A stretch of 64,000 nt of DNA from Rostratula benghalensis (GCA_013399305.1 VXAI01000019.1:1331034-1395033), one strand, 5' to 3'. Counted from the first letter of the stretch, positions 49,209-63,901 are shown. Translations and numbers: made by a program. Notes: generated by a model not told the origin, from the sequence alone.

Positions 49209-51997
49209 GCTTAAATTGTGAACATTAAGCAGAAAATGGAGCGTAAGTGTATGTGCAGGGTAAATATCCAAAACTGAAGCACATACAGACGTTAGAGGAA
49301 CCTGATGTAGGAACCTGCAGCACAACAAAACCAGGAAAATGCTAGCTTGCTTGCCATGTACTATATACTGTTATGCACTCCAAAATTAGTGCATAGATCT
49401 TGTCTGCTGCTAGTGCTGTGTAAAGATGGACATTGTAGCAGATGGAATGTGGATGCTTTGAATAGTTTCAGTTACATGGGTTTCCATCCATTTAACTGGT
49501 AAAGCACTTGTGTAACAATGACATCTTCCAAGACTTGCTCTTCAAGGGTTTTCAAATTACCTTTGGATTGCTTCAAGGGAAAAAATAAACCATTATTACT
49601 CTCTACACCTGGTAACACTAGAGAGCCAAAACAACCACAGGGCAGAGACAAGTAGCTGAATAATGTGCTAGGGAGGGTTTTCCATCTCATACATCTTCAA
49701 CAGAAGTGTTAACTAAATTCCATTAATGGTGTCAAATTCTGCCTTTAGTTACACCTGTGAAACCTAACAGAGAATAGCATGTGCAAGGAGAGAGTTTGGC
49801 CCTGTAGACTATTTTTTTTGCCAGGAAATAGATGACAAACTGAAAGGATATATTTTGTCTGAGATCTCAGGCTGAGCATGCAGGGCTGCAGCTGGGAGAA
49901 TTTCTGTTTTTTAACTAGAACCTGAGCAAATATTATATAGATTCACTGATCATAAAAAAGTCCTATCATGCTGCTGTTACACTGACAGAAGACTGTTCTA
50001 CAACTCAGGAAATAAAGATAGCTGCGTTGTCTCATGGACATTGTTTTCTAGTTTAAGTTAAATAATATACTTGTCATGAGCCCAGCTCACATCTCAAAAT
50101 CTACGTTTTCTGAACTATTACATCATTGCTTCAAAATTGGCTTGTTTGATGAGAGAGACACAAAACTTGCTGTTTCTAGGAAATGGTAAATAGTAGCCTG
50201 AATATATTTTATAACCACTCTGAAATACATCTGAAGAGTGTATTTCAGAAACTCACATAGAAAAGAATGAAAAGACTGCTGTGTTGCCATTAAAAAGAAA
50301 CGGTATTGTAAATCTAAGATACTGTTTTCATGATCCAGGTGAGATTTCTTGAAGATGCTGGAAGATTGTAAACGGAGGGACACTTATCTGCTGAATCAGG
50401 CCTAAAAGAGAAAAATGGATCCAGCAGTATATGGCTAAACCTTTGTTATCACACATTGCTGGAGTATTTAACTTCAAAGTTACCTAGAGCAAATATTAGC
50501 TGTGAAGTTATTAACATTTTTGGTACAAAACTCCCATGACAACACCACAGGCAAGTTTTGATGTAGTTACTGTATCTTTTCATAGAGCCCTACACTGTGG
50601 ATTCCAATTACTTTATAATGCTTTTAGTGTGCACTAAAAAAAACCAGAAAACACATTCTATCAACTTCTATTGACAGTTGCAAAGATCTCATTGCAGAGA
50701 CCTTGTAAATCTAAACCCCAAGTGTTTAAAATGTAATAAAAAAGGATTTCCATACATTATTATTGTTAGGAGAACATGAGTTTTGAAGGTGTAACCTTGG
50801 GAATGTTGAGTAAACAGAACTCTTCCATTTCCTGGAAATCAATGTTATTTTACAGAAACATTTGTACTTTTTGATACAAATGCCATGCAGAAATAGCCAA
50901 TTACAGAAAATGACAGAATTAAAGAAGAGAAGACAAACTTGTTGATCACAAAGTTCCTTGTTCTCTTCACTTAATTATATAACATAAATAGCATGGCAAA
51001 ATATTCTTGCTGTAATTAGTCAAAGGAGACAACAGAAAACTCCATTCACAACATGTAAATTTTACAGATGCACGTATATGGCTCTACATAACGACAGGCC
51101 TCTAAGGGCTATATATATACATAAGAAATAAAGGATTTATCTGTTAGCCTTTGTAATTATTACATACCTAAATGTTTAAGAGCACTTCAGAATATGCCTT
51201 TTGCAGATGTTATGCTAATATCTGAAGAGAAACAAATCTTTAAACACTGATATTAGCACTATAATGTATATCCTAAAGAACACAGACTTCCTGTCAGTAG
51301 TAGAAGATTCTGAAAGCTTGACACCATTCTTTTGCAAATTTTTCTTGCAATGCCTGGAAATAGTCTAAGCTTTGGAGGCACAGAGTGTGGTCAACCATCA
51401 GTAGGCTTTTAATTTTACTATTTGAGTTGTGGTTTATAATAATGACTGCAGCAATGAGTGCTCGGTAAAGTTTAGCAGCTCTTTCTTTCCCTGTTACGGT
51501 GGATGGAGACTCTGTTTATCTGCTTATCAGCTTAAATGTTTCTGTTCCTGCAAGTTTTCTTTTTCTAAGCATAAAAGATGCTTGGATCTGGGAAGCACCT
51601 TGTGCCTGTTAGAGTTGTTGTAAAGGTATGTTCATTAAAGTCTAAATAAGTTCACATAACCAGCTGCTTATACTACCAGTAAACAGGCATGAAAACCTGA
51701 ACAAGCTGCATGCAGTCTCTGCAAACGTTGCAGCGTTGAACTTCAGCTGAGTTTTGCTTCTGGTTAAGAAACTGTAGGGATCAGTCATCATTAAGACAGC
51801 AGAAAGCAAGCTGAGCAAGCCCTTGCGGTATTAGCCTATACTCACCCAGCTGAAACCACCACGCTGCAGCTGCTGACACTTCTTTTCATTCATCTGTGCC
51901 TCTGCTACCCTTCAGTGGGCCACCCACTGCTTGTATATTGCTGTACATGCACACTGGAGATTAGGCTCTAGCATGCTCTATGTCTCTAAATTTTCCT

Positions 51998-52053
51998 TTA
52001 AATAAATAAATAAATAAATAAAAAACCCCCAAACACCCACCAAACCAAAAAAC
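51998..52053. repeat. (TAAA)n microsatellite followed by an A/C-rich tract
   Basis: Six or so TAAA units at 51998-52024 pass into a run of C-A blocks (aaaaacccccaaacaccc) to about 52053. Confidence 0.9.
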
Positions 52054-53479
52054 CCTGAGGTTTTCTAGATGTGTGGCTCTCAATCAATAGAAAGCTTGGA
52101 TTAATGATGCCTGTAAACTCAGCTCTTCTCTGATAGGTGTTTCTCAGTTTAACATAAGTATATAGGCTAAAATGCAACGTTCACCACCTGTTGGCTCTAT
52201 TAAGTAGTACTGGTGTCCCTGTAAGTACTGTTTGCTTACCAGGAAGATTCAGATTATCAGACTATTACAAAGGTGGTGAAACTCAAAATTACTAAGTAGA
52301 TCAGATAATATTCCTGAAAATTAAGGTTTTTTTCTATCAAGAAGCTGTAAACCTGGAGCAAGTATAGAAAACGAGCTAAACTGCATCACCTACTCTGAAA
52401 AAATCTTCAATTTTGCATGAGAGAAGTAGTTAGGGTGAGTGGTATGCTATTGCTACTACTAATTAGCCTTTATAAAAAAAGATAAAAACAATTATGTCAA
52501 AAAGGAGTCAACAGAAAAATGAATGCAAGTTAAAGGAATGCAAGTATTAGCTGCCTGATTAGAAAATTCTTTTGCAGTATTTTTGCCTTTCTGGCAAGGG
52601 CAATGAACACTTTAGTCAAAACTGGAGAGTGAAGTGGCCGCTGCTAGCCTCTATTTGCACTAGAGAAGGAGGATTCTGGGATTTTATTTATTGGATTTTC
52701 TCATAGTCTCCTTTAAATGTGTTTATGTGACTTGTACTTATGTATAATTTGCAGAAGCCCCATGCTTCAGTGCAGAAATGCATCCTTTTCATACTAGGAG
52801 AGCCTTGTATATTAAGGTTTAGGCTGAGGAAAAGTTCAGCTGGCAAATAAGCACTTTTTGGTCCAGCTGACTGTGATTTAGACTATGAAAGCCAGTAGGA
52901 CAATTGCCTGCTTGATGTTCTGACTTTTCTGCCTTTTGGTTAGGATATTTCTCTCCTTTGTAGACTGGGGACTATAGTCTTGCTTGTGTCTCTTTTGAAT
53001 GCTGTTGCAGCCAGAAGCGTCAGAATGATGCTGGACTTGGCTTTCTGGTCATGTTTCTCACACCAGTGATCAAAGCAGACAAGGAGCTTGCACTGGAAAA
53101 ACAGCATGGCTATCAAGGAGCCAAAATAGGCACGCAGACAAGATCTGTATGTGTGATACGAACAAGTGGATGTGTCTGTGTCAGACTAACAGTGGTGGAG
53201 TATAAATCTGTAAAGGCATGCTGAAATTTGTTCCATCCAAGATGCTGTGGGTGTAAACTAACAGTCACCTTGACTTTCAGCTGGATTGGCAAACTTGAGC
53301 CCAAACTTGTGCACACTTGCTTACCTTGAGAGGCAGTCAATGCGTACTCTTTCAGATTCTCTATACCTCCATTAATGTAAACGCTAATAAATTTAGATTC
53401 TAACTTTATAGTATTCACAAGAAGGCAGAGATGCTGTTTATTCTTTCTGTCTCTGCTCAGGAAATGAATCTGTAATTGA

Positions 53480-53493
53480 TTTTTTTTTTTTTT
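53480..53493. repeat. Poly(T) run, T14
   Basis: Uninterrupted T run following 'tgtaattga'. Confidence 0.85.
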
Positions 53494-53840
53494 CCTAAAT
53501 ATGTGTAGATATCAGGGAGGTCAGTACTAGGTTTACAAATGTAGGGACAGGAGTAATTGTCTCATCAACAGGCTGGGTGGATGGCTCTTACAGCTGCCGT
53601 GTGTGCTTCATCCACATCATTTACTGAACATGTAGCCCCAGCATATGAAGGTATCTAATATCCACTTATATGTTTCTGAGCCACGCATCCCCTCAAGAGT
53701 TCAGTATGATGGTTGTCCCCAAAAGCAGTGTATTTCATGATGAAGCAACCTTAAAACAGAGTATTTCAGAAAATTAGCAGCCAAAGAGTTTTATACTGTG
53801 CAAGATTGCTTCGAAGACAACTCTGAGGGTTTGCTTTTTT

Positions 53841-53868
53841 AACGTTTAAATATTAACATTTAAATATT
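53841..53868. repeat. Imperfect tandem duplication, 2 x 14 bases
   Basis: Units aacgtttaaatatt and aacatttaaatatt differ at one position. Confidence 0.85.
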
Positions 53869-54310
53869 TCTGGCAGACGCTTATCTTTATCTCTGCAATA
53901 TTTAGTATGAAAAGCACTAGCTAGCGCATTGTCCCCTGGACTAGCAGAAGTGGGAGGAAAAAATATTAATCACAACATAACACATAACCTAGTTCTCTGA
54001 TCCACACTGAATCATACTACCGAACTGTAAAAGCATCAGGTTGGAAATTCTAGAGGATGGGGAGAGGGAGAGCTCTGACTCGCATTGTAAAAGCCTGTGT
54101 GTCATTGCTTTACACTAATCCTTAACATCAATTTAAAAAAACCAACTTTCCAGGCCTATCTCCAAATTCTGCAGAATCATCTCATAGAGTGACTCTAGCT
54201 GTTCTGGAGATTTGTCTCATGATTAGAACAAGATTAGCATACAAAGAGCAACAGAATATTGAAAACAGCGTGAAAATGTAAAGATTAGAGAGATTTCCGC
54301 CCCCTTCCCT

Positions 54311-54321
54311 CCCCCCCCCCC
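54311..54321. repeat. Poly(C) run, C11
   Basis: Eleven C after a C/T-rich lead-in (ccgcccccttccct). Long C runs are rare in this AT-rich window. Confidence 0.85.
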
Positions 54322-57300
54322 AATCTGTTTGACCCACTCTATATGATTCAAACAGCACACAGCAGGAAAGATGCTTCTTAAAACTTTTAGGTTGTTTTCC
54401 ATTATTCTAGCAAATTCCCTCCTCCTAATATCAAAATGAATAAAATGTACCAGGTGGAACTAGTAATAGCTAATGTTCTTTCTTTCATTTTCAAGAATCA
54501 CTGAATATCTATGCTTTGAATTCTAAGTGTTTAATTAATAGGATAGCTAACTTTCTAATATCACTTTGACACAAGAACTGATAATTTCTGGGCATTAAGT
54601 GGAACTTCTTAACTAAATCACCTAAAGTTCAAGCTTATAAATGATTCTTTTGCATCGTACCAATGCACATCCCTTAACATCCTCAGAGATTTGTAGATTT
54701 GTATTTTCTCTAGAACTTTCTCTTTTTTCTTCTCTTTACTGATACTTTCTAATCTCTCAATCAGGCTTTTTTATTTTATTTTTTTTTGTTATCTTATTAC
54801 AGGGTAACACTGTAAGAACTTGTGTTCTTTTGTTGATTTTTCACTTACTGTTCTAGGTAGAAAGACTTACTGATAACTCGGAAATAACTCTGAGAAATAA
54901 TAGCCACCCCTAAAGAAAAGTACAAAAGTGAAAGGGGAATTGGTGAAGGTTTTATTAGGATCTGAGGCTTGGAAAGGAAAATAATAATCTTCTAAGGCCA
55001 AAGTTATATAGGAAAATCTTTAGGACTGGAAGGAGATGGACACACAGAATAAAAAACCAGAAGAACAGAATAATGTTATAGGATTGGGGATTTTGGAAGC
55101 GTGAAAACTAACAAGAGTTTTAGGGGTATTCCCTAATACTGCAAGAGCAAAAGGAGAGAGTAGAGTCAAAAAGCAGATGAAGGAAGGATGAAAGAAGCCC
55201 AGCCTTCAGAAGACAAGAGGCTTTCAGAAAATTCTAGGATGAAAGACTTGTTTACACCCAGCTCTGTGAGCCTGCAGTCCTTCCAGACTTTAAATTGGGT
55301 TTAAGGAGCTGCCGAGATGCATCTCTAACTAAAGGTTCTGCAACCTGATGAGCAACACATGCAAAGGGAAACCTGAAACAAAGGTATGATTCAAAGGCAT
55401 TCAAAGGCTCTTTGGTGATACTCTAAAGCATTAACTCATTGAGCTGATCAATACAATCAGCAATTATATGCTTGATCTCTTTTATCTGGTAAGAAGTATA
55501 GATAACTTGTACAAATGCAGGATTCTCTCTTGAGTCTGAAAAGATCAAAGATTATTTTTATGTCAAATATATTTAAGTGAAATGTTGAAGGGAGCATAGC
55601 TTTCAGCAGGAAGACTTGAAGTCAAATATCCATTATTGAAGGCTGTAACTTATTGAATCAATTTTCTTTGATTATCCACTGGAATGAAGGTACAGATAAA
55701 GCTATTTATTCATGATCTTTACACTATTACCCATGGTTTTTCAGCATAGGATATTGGCAACGTTTGACTTGTAACAATATGCTGTGCTGAGATTGTCCTG
55801 CACCTTTTGCAGGAGTTCCAAACAGTTTCAGTAGTCCAGTAAGGCAGCATTTAGAAAACTGGGGTCACGATGTAAGAGCAGACAAGGTGTAAAGCACTGC
55901 AATGTGCTTTTATCTAGCTGCCATTGTTATGCAGCCAAAGTTGTTCAATTTGACTGAAATAAGACACAGATCGAGAGATGCATCTTAATATACATATAAT
56001 TGCTTGCATTAGTTACACAGATAATTCATGTCCCACCTCCTACATTTTTCCTCCTAATACTCCTTATGAATCAAGCTAAAATGCAAGGCATAAGGTTTAA
56101 AATTCTTCCACATTGATTCTGAGGCTGAGATAACTTTCTCTTTGCAGTGTGTGTTAATGAGAGAGGAAACTCCTGCACTGCAAAAGTCTGAAGTGAGTTG
56201 CTGGGTACTGAAGAATAATAAGCAGTTTTTCTATAAATACAGATGATAAATGTTTTCCCTAATTCAAAAGAAAACTCTTATGGCCTGAGAAACAGGCATT
56301 CTGGAATTTGTCAAATAATGGACTTTGATTGTTTCTTTAACTCAATCTGACAAACTGGATGAACTTCTGATTATTAATTTCTCATTTTGAAGACTATCAG
56401 GAGAATTGTTATGTTTGTGTTAGGGGAGTCAGACCTGAATTGGCTTTGTATTTGTAGGTGTATTTGTCGTCATTAGATTTCCAGCTCCAAATCTGGAGTC
56501 AGATGGTCTTCAACTAAATTTAACATTTTGATTTCAGTTAAATAACATAGTACAATTTCTTTCCAATAAATACTTAGGACCTTTAACACTTACAAGCAAC
56601 AATTAAATAAGATAATAAGTGTTAGTGATGGAGAAAGGCAAAATAATTTGTGTATGGGTCTACAGAACCCGATATTTGGGTGTAGTACAGAATTCAGTTT
56701 TATCAGCCCTGATGGCACTACTCAGTCCACAGTTATCTTTAAACAAATATAACTCCAAAGATGTGGAGAAATTATGTGCTGAAAGTCTATCACAATAATA
56801 TTATTTGAGCATCCAACTCTCCATGAAGGGGAGAAATGTTCTGACAGTTTAGCAGTTGATCCCCATTGTGCCCTGCTAGTCTCTAACTCATAGATGTGCT
56901 GGACAGAAATAACAGAAAACTGTGTCCATAATTATCTTTTTTAACATATATGCAAATCCCACTCATGTGAACGACGTTACACAGAATAGCAGTCGGGTCC
57001 GTATTCAGAACTCCGCTCTTGCTAGCGATAGTTATCTTTGGATTTTAAAAAGATGTTTATGTTTAAAATCACACTGCTTGGAGGGGAAGTCTTCACTCTT
57101 GCTCTTCCTGAATACCAATAAGGAAGATAGAACTCTATTACTTGTGCTGTTCTAAGAACTGGGTGAGAGGCAGTAGTGTTTAGATAATGAAAAAGAATTA
57201 AAATTTTGAGAGGTTTTATTTTTGTAATGTAAATTAGAAGAGGAGGGAGAAAAAATGTGCTACAATTTTTTCCTTCAAGGACTTCCATCTTTTTGTAGGA

Positions 57301-57565
57301 AGAACCACATAGAACTATTGTGCTATAAAATCCATGAACAGCAATTCACTTCCTGAAAGTCTCTGCTGTGCAGGACCAATGATCAGACTGTCTTCCAGTG
57401 CCAAGCACCAATTCCCTCACCAGACTCCTTTGCAAAGGCTCGGTTCCTTGCTGTTCCCAGAGTCTGGTTCCCTTTCCCCACTTCCTCCACTCTGCTGGAG
57501 CCACTCAACAGAGCTAAGGTTGCTGCCTTTTTTTGGGAAATGGCAGACACTGGATGGAATTAGAG

Positions 57566-57575
57566 CCCCCCCCCC
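57566..57575. repeat. Poly(C) run, C10
   Basis: Ten C in a row within a locally GC-richer patch (about 57330-57600). Confidence 0.85.
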
Positions 57576-58383
57576 ATTCTGAAGGACTCCCATACCAAAG
57601 TTAGTGTTGGATTGAAATATCCCAGCCTTTGGCTTTCTACTCTCTTATTTTCAGAGTATTTCTCCTTGTCATTGAGAAAGAACTGTGCCATGATACAATC
57701 TCTTTCTGACACTCCCTTTTCCTGTTGAGGTAGAAGATGAACGTTGTCATTGCATGTGATGAAGTGATGGTTGCTTCCCCTGAAAAAGGTGAGGATGTCT
57801 GTACTATATTGCCACTGAACTCATAGCTGCAGGACTCTCCTACCAGAGTCAAGCTCCTTCTGATCACAGAATGTGGCTAAGCTGTGACCCAAAGCAGCAG
57901 TTGACAATCATACCCTCCAACATTACCAACTGCCCCAGGATACTCAATTTTACCCTAGTACCAAATAAAACCTGGAAATGACACTACCATTATTTCTACT
58001 GAATAGATATAATTAAATTAAGACTTCATCAGGAACAAAGTCTGATCTGCACTCACCTGGACAGAGATGAAGACACACAGATTGTCTCACCTCATATTAC
58101 ACTGAATATTTTTGGAAAGTTTTATTGTTCTTAGCATGAGAGGACTCAGAAAGAATTAAGCAAACACTAAGTGTTATGCCAAAATGAATCGGAAGAAGAA
58201 GATTTGTAAAACGATGTCTATTTTACATCTATGTTACATCCTTGTAACACCAAAGACACTTAATAGTGGTGTGGGGAAAGGGAGGTATAGGGAGGTGGAG
58301 TGGTATACAGAGGATGTTTCACCTGCTCTTTCAAAAGGATTTTTTTCTGCCAGCATACCTTTGCTAGGTATCAAGTGGATTTC

Positions 58384-58396
58384 TATATATATATAT
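58384..58396. repeat. (TA)6 microsatellite
   Basis: Alternating TA over 13 bases. Confidence 0.8.
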
Positions 58397-60049
58397 CTTC
58401 CTTCACTGATTTGTGTGGTACTTAGCCAGGAACCTCAGGTACCTGTTTTATATCTTATTGCATAATTTTAATGCTAGACACAAGTTTAGTGGTGATATAG
58501 CTCATTGATTGCAGAGAACATGTCACATCTGTCTCTAAAGACAGAATTTTATTTCTGTCTCATAAAACTAGAACTTCAGTAACTTTTTGAGAAAGAATAT
58601 CCTTAATACAGGAGAATAGTGAATCTTAAGCTGAGAAATTGTACTTTAAATAAATTGTTTAGGGTGCTTTCATTTTCATATTTAGTTTCTTTCCTATCTC
58701 ATACTTTCAGGAAATGCTGACAGGCTTTTCTGGGTCTCCAGTGGTAGTCTTGAAACACTGTGATGAGCCTGGCAGCTATCCATGTTCTATAGACCTCTCT
58801 GGCTCTCTGAATGTGCCATTTTCAGCTGTCTTTTTGGGAAGCTTCATTTCCATATGCTCCAGTTTCTAGTAATTTCAAATATACTTTCCCTGTTCAAATG
58901 TAAAACCATTTCCTCTCAAAAGCTTCCCACATAAACATGATTATTCTGGACAAAAAGAAAAAAAGGCAAACAAACAAAAAGAAACCCACACAAAAATCCC
59001 AACGGACTGAAAATTCCTTGCTGGATTTTTATCATTTTAAACCATTGTCTTGCATTTAGATGTCAATGCCCTCTGAAATATAGTGATCCCAAACTGAAAT
59101 AGCATCAGTTAATTGTCTGCGCCTCTTTCCTAAAGTAAAAGCTCCTGCTTACTCTTTTTCCCCATGAAATACTGGAAAATGGCAGTGGAGTTGCAAGAAT
59201 CCACATTACTGATAATGACCACAGTGTTTGTTAGCACATGGACATAATTTAATGAGTTTCATTTCTCTATCTTACTAGTGCAAAAAATAAAGTTGCATTT
59301 AAATTTCAGCTTACTGGGCAAGAAGCACAGGGGAAAGGATCTTACTCTTGAGATCAAAGAGATAAAACCCATATAGATGCTAATCCTAGAAGTTCCAGAG
59401 GCTGAATATAGGCCCTTAGCGAGTGCATTAATTAACTGTTATTGGCAAGGCCACAAATGACTATTTCTAAGACTATATTTTCAAGCTGTCACTTCTCTGC
59501 AGCATAAAATACATGGAGACATTTTGGCTCAGTGCTGATGGCGGAGCACTGTGAATGGGGCAGCTGGCTGCCACCAGAAAGTTTACTGTTGTGTTTTGTA
59601 GATTTTTGTCTGCACGTTTAAACAACTAGAACTTGAAAAAGCCAGAGTTACACTGCGACCCCAGTGACAGAACTGCCATGCATCTGGGCTCTCCCAAACA
59701 GTTTTTCCTATGCAGGATTGTCCCAGGTGACCTTGACAACTGTATTTGGGACTTCCAGATGTAATTCAGCTCTGTGTCCTCAGGTAACTTCTGTGCATCC
59801 AGGAAATTCTGCACATGGTCACCATGAGTGGCTCAGCCCAAGGGGACATACACCATACAGGGGATGCTCTTAAAAGCTGTTGCACTGACTATGGCACTGC
59901 AGGAGAGTAGTTGATCTGGGTTACAGCAGACCCAGTGATGTCCAGAAGCATGGAATGAAACATTCATGCACTGCACATGTGCTGTGAGACAAACAGTCTG
60001 AAAACCTTCAGCTCAGTGTGCTCCTGATAAGCTCTGGTGACACGTACGT

Positions 60050-60391
60050 GCAAAACTGAGAGGGGGTTAAACCATTTTCTGGCATTTAAAGGCTACCAGA
60101 GAGGGGAGAGAATGAACTGTTCTCCATGTCTGCGGTACACAGGATGAAAAGAAATAGCCTTAAATGCCAGCAGAAGGTTGCCAGTCAGGCACTGGCTATG
60201 TTTTCTTACATATAAGAACTGCAAAGCACTGAAATGGGTGACTTAGGGAGACTGAAATCTTCATCACTGGAAATACTTAATACCTAGTTAAACAAGGACC
60301 TGTCAGGAGATAGATCCTGCTTTAGAGAGGAGAGTGGGCTAGATGTTCTCCCCCAGTTCCTTCCAGGTTTATTTTCCTATGATTGTATGCA
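60050..60391 (+). mobile_element. Old CR1 LINE 3' UTR and terminus, plus strand
   Basis: The sequence follows the CR1 tail in order: 'aggatgaaaagaaatagcc', 'ttaaatgccagcag', 'gaactgcaaagcactg', 'gggagactgaaatc', 'tcatcactggaaatac', 'ctgctttagagagg', 'gtgggctagatgttctc', 'agttccttccagg' and finally 'ttcctatgattgtatg', a degraded octamer end. The element is 5' truncated, non-coding and clearly more diverged than the copies at 13128 or 30874. Confidence 0.85.
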
Positions 60392-62064
60392 CAATAAGTC
60401 TGACATGTCCCAAAAGTTTCCAATTACTGTGCATGAACAGACCATCTGTGCAAAGCAATCTCAATATGCCTGATGCTTCCTGGAAGCATTTTACTTACTG
60501 AAACAGAAATATAACAGTTCTACCCATTTATACAAATGACTGTCCAGAGTCATTGGGAAAAAGTCTGGTAGAGACTGTAAGCCAAAGAAGTTTTCTTTAT
60601 TTACTCTGCATCTCCTGTTGAATTTGAGTAATGCCTGATTCTCCCAAGAAGAGTATATGTTGAAGGTACCTAAAATCCTCCAAGTGTTAAGAAGTACTCA
60701 TGCCTTTCCTTGAAAGTTACCATAGAATCCCATGGGCTTTTAAGGGAAAAGATTGACCTTAGTTAGACATGTAAAGCAGTATTTGTATGAGTGTTTTCAG
60801 GATCAGGTGCACAGTACGGATTCTTGGTATTGTCCTGAAACCATTATTCATGTTTAAGAAACGTATCAAACCAGTTTCTTTAAACTTTCCTTCATGGAAG
60901 AAAAAGACACAACACCAGCTGAATTATAGCATTTGTGGATGGTATTTGCCAAGATATCTGTAATTGCAGTCTTAACATGATAGACAGTTATTTGTAAACA
61001 GCTGAACTGAACGGTTGAACATGGAGTCAAAGTCTTTAAGCAAACTGAAATTCCTCAGCCTCAAAAAAAGGTGAGGTTCAAAATAAAAATTGCTCTTATG
61101 TAAACTACTTATCATGGAAAGCTATGCGGGCAAACACCATGACATTAGGGATATCTAAGAGCCAGCGAATCAAATCTTAAATCACCTAAGATCACTTCTG
61201 AATCTTTTTTGAAGTGATAAGTATGCCTCGAGTTTATATTTTTTCTGCAGAGCATCATTACTCTTATTGACACAAATATTGTAACAACTTTTGAGGTTTA
61301 CACAGCATATGCAAAGAAAGCTATTAATACATACAGAATAGTAATCTTTAAAGCACATTTGGCAAAAAAGCATATATAGTTAACATAGGAACTTCTCTAT
61401 TCAAAGACTGGAATATGGTAAAGCAGCTCAATCTTTATTACACCAAGAACAACAAAAATGTATGTGAAGATATCTCTCACTGTCTTTTCCCCTTCCTTGT
61501 TGTTATTGTTGCTGTTCTTCTTTGATAGTAGTTGGTGGTACCGATTGGATATGGAGTAAGTTCAGAGATAAATAAAAGTGTCCTATCTGGTGTTTATGCT
61601 GCAATGACTTTTGCAGTCTTGGAATCTCACTCTGATTTCTAAATGAATAACACTGTGATAATGTAAATCAGGAATTAGGGGGAATTTAGTACAGATTTTG
61701 AGCCTAAGACAACAAGGCAGGGAAAAGCTGGAGGATACACACAGAAAGAATAAGCAGAGGAAAGTCCTCCCAAACCATCTCATATTAGTTTTCTGTTTTA
61801 TACTTACAGCTGATCTTGTTAAAGTTCCACATGGTAAATTGGACTCTGCTGAATCAACAGACACAAAAAGAAAGCTAGCAAAACCCCAGAATAATATCTG
61901 AGTTTCACTAAAAACCTGAAGGATATCAGATCCATCCTGCGGCCCTTGGGGGATGAAAAGGAGTTCTATTCACAGGAATATGCTGAGAATCAAGTTTTCT
62001 AAACTAAATGTTTAGTATAAATGTTTGATGTGCTAGTACATTCCAAAATGTTATTAAATAGCTA

Positions 62065-62068
<4 letters not shown>

Positions 62069-62100
<32 letters not shown>
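62069..62100. repeat. Poly(T) homopolymer, T32
   Basis: Thirty-two uninterrupted T, the longest homopolymer in the window. No recognisable retroposed copy adjoins it on either side. Its length is likely to vary between reads and individuals. Confidence 0.92.
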
Positions 62101-62104
<4 letters not shown>

Positions 62105-63901
62105 CAACCACGGTGTGCTGCTTTGAGATAATTAACTTTTTGAACAGCAAAATAAAAAATCCCAAATGCGTGTTCCCTCTACAGAAGAAGAGAGAGAAAG
62201 TTAAACAGCTGAGATCTGAATGGGAAAGTCTGGGTGTGGAAGCAGTGAAGGAAGGGTAGAAGAATAAAATAGCATCTTTCTCAAAAGGTTAAGGACGAAT
62301 ATTACTATACAACTACATGCAGCTTCCAAGATACCTAGATCAGGAAAAAAAGACAGCCTACAACAAACATCAAAGGAGACACCCAGAAGAAAGTGAGGGG
62401 CAGCTTGAAGGAAACAATAGGTTGAAGCCAGTAAGACATGGAGGCAAGAAAACAAGAACAAGCTGGAACAATTAGAGGGAGAGAGAAGCCCCACACAGTG
62501 AGTGTGAGCATTATGCTCATCAGCATACCATCAGCAGAGATGCCCAGTGACTCAGTGGCTTGAGGTCGGACAGAAGATCACAGTCACTGACAGCTCCTAA
62601 TGGATGTAAAAACCAACGCATTGTCCCCCGTTGAAAAGAACTCAAAAAAGGTGCTGAGGACTTGAAAGCCAACATGTTTTTTTTTTCCCCACTGCACCCT
62701 GAAAGAGCCTTTCATCTGACATCTAGAGCACTCCTGGGAGAGTGGTTTTGGTCCCTGCAGTAGATGAAAGCTGAGACTTAGTCTTTTACTTCCCAGGGAT
62801 CTTTAGGAGGGGGAGCAGAAGCCTCTTCAGTGATGCAATGGAGAGGTGAAAAGGAAAAACAATTTTCTGGTCAAATCTGTGGTGGGAAGGGGGAGGAAGG
62901 GTGTGGAAATCATTTTGAGGGGATTATTTTGGGTGATGGATAGAGGGTTGCCTCAGTTTTCTGAAATAAGATGCCTGAGGGAATTTGAAGAACAGTTTTT
63001 GTACCCAGTATTTCCTGTTAACTCACTGGCTTCCTGCTCAGCTTGCCTGGGTAGCTCTATCCCATCTCAGGGCATGGACTTGCCTCAGGCTCTCTCTGTG
63101 TTGAAATTTAAGCCACCTAAAACAGGCACTGTGTTTAACAGGCATCATTTGCAACTGTTTCATTGAGAAAACACCCTTTATTTTTCCAAGAATCTTTAAA
63201 ATCATGTTCCAAGCGTTAAAAATTAGAAACATTTCCAGTAGTAATTTGGTATTTCTTTAGAAAAGCCTTGTCTTTGGCTCTGCTTTAATTGGTGAAGTGA
63301 CATGTCAGTTGCTTAATTATGGGAACAGTTGAACACTTTGTCTTAAATTAAGTTTATATACTTTCTGATTTGGAGTAAGGATGGCAGGAAAATATGCTGA
63401 CTTTGTCCTTTCAGACAAAAATACCCGGTCAAAAGACATACCAGGGTGGTGATGAGAACAGGAGCAGAGTTTAGGTGGGGTAAGTTTGTAATTTCAGTGA
63501 CAAATTCTTAGATTATATTAATCTGGGTAGTTTCACTAAACAAGACTCATACCACATCAAAGATTGTCTTCAATAAAAGTCCCGTGACTTCATAGAAACA
63601 ATACTTTATTTCCATCTTTGGTGCTAGGATAGCTCCTCATTATAATCCCTTCAAGATAACTCTATTTGGGAAAAAGTCAGGAGAGAAATTTATGTCTGTT
63701 GAATGCTGCTTAGATCTGTACCCTCTGTTGACTCCAGTTACAGAACTCCCTCTGATATTTTTAATGTAATGTAAAGGCTGAGGTTCTGTGTTGTACTGTA
63801 TGTTGATGAATTACTGCTTAGCCATTGGTCTCTGTGGTTTTATGTATACATATATATATTCTTCATATCTTGCAAATCTTAGATTATGAAAGTGAATATT
63901 C

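Larger units (their letters stand above)
49101..60049. other. Unique noncoding stretch with simple repeats
   Basis: About 11 kb without a recognisable gene or complete repeat. Upstream integrase, protease or gag parts of the Gypsy-like element would be expected from 49100 to about 51500 on the minus strand, but I could not identify any. Open frames reach 101 codons (53113-53418, minus) without domains. Simple repeats are listed separately. A small CpG cluster at about 56965-57030 and a short ancient amniote motif near 49728-49765 are reported as findings. Confidence 0.5.

Noticed and set aside
62069..62100. T32 run as the tail of a processed pseudogene on the minus strand
   Set aside because: No mRNA-like body or target duplication is recognisable on the side where the copy should lie.
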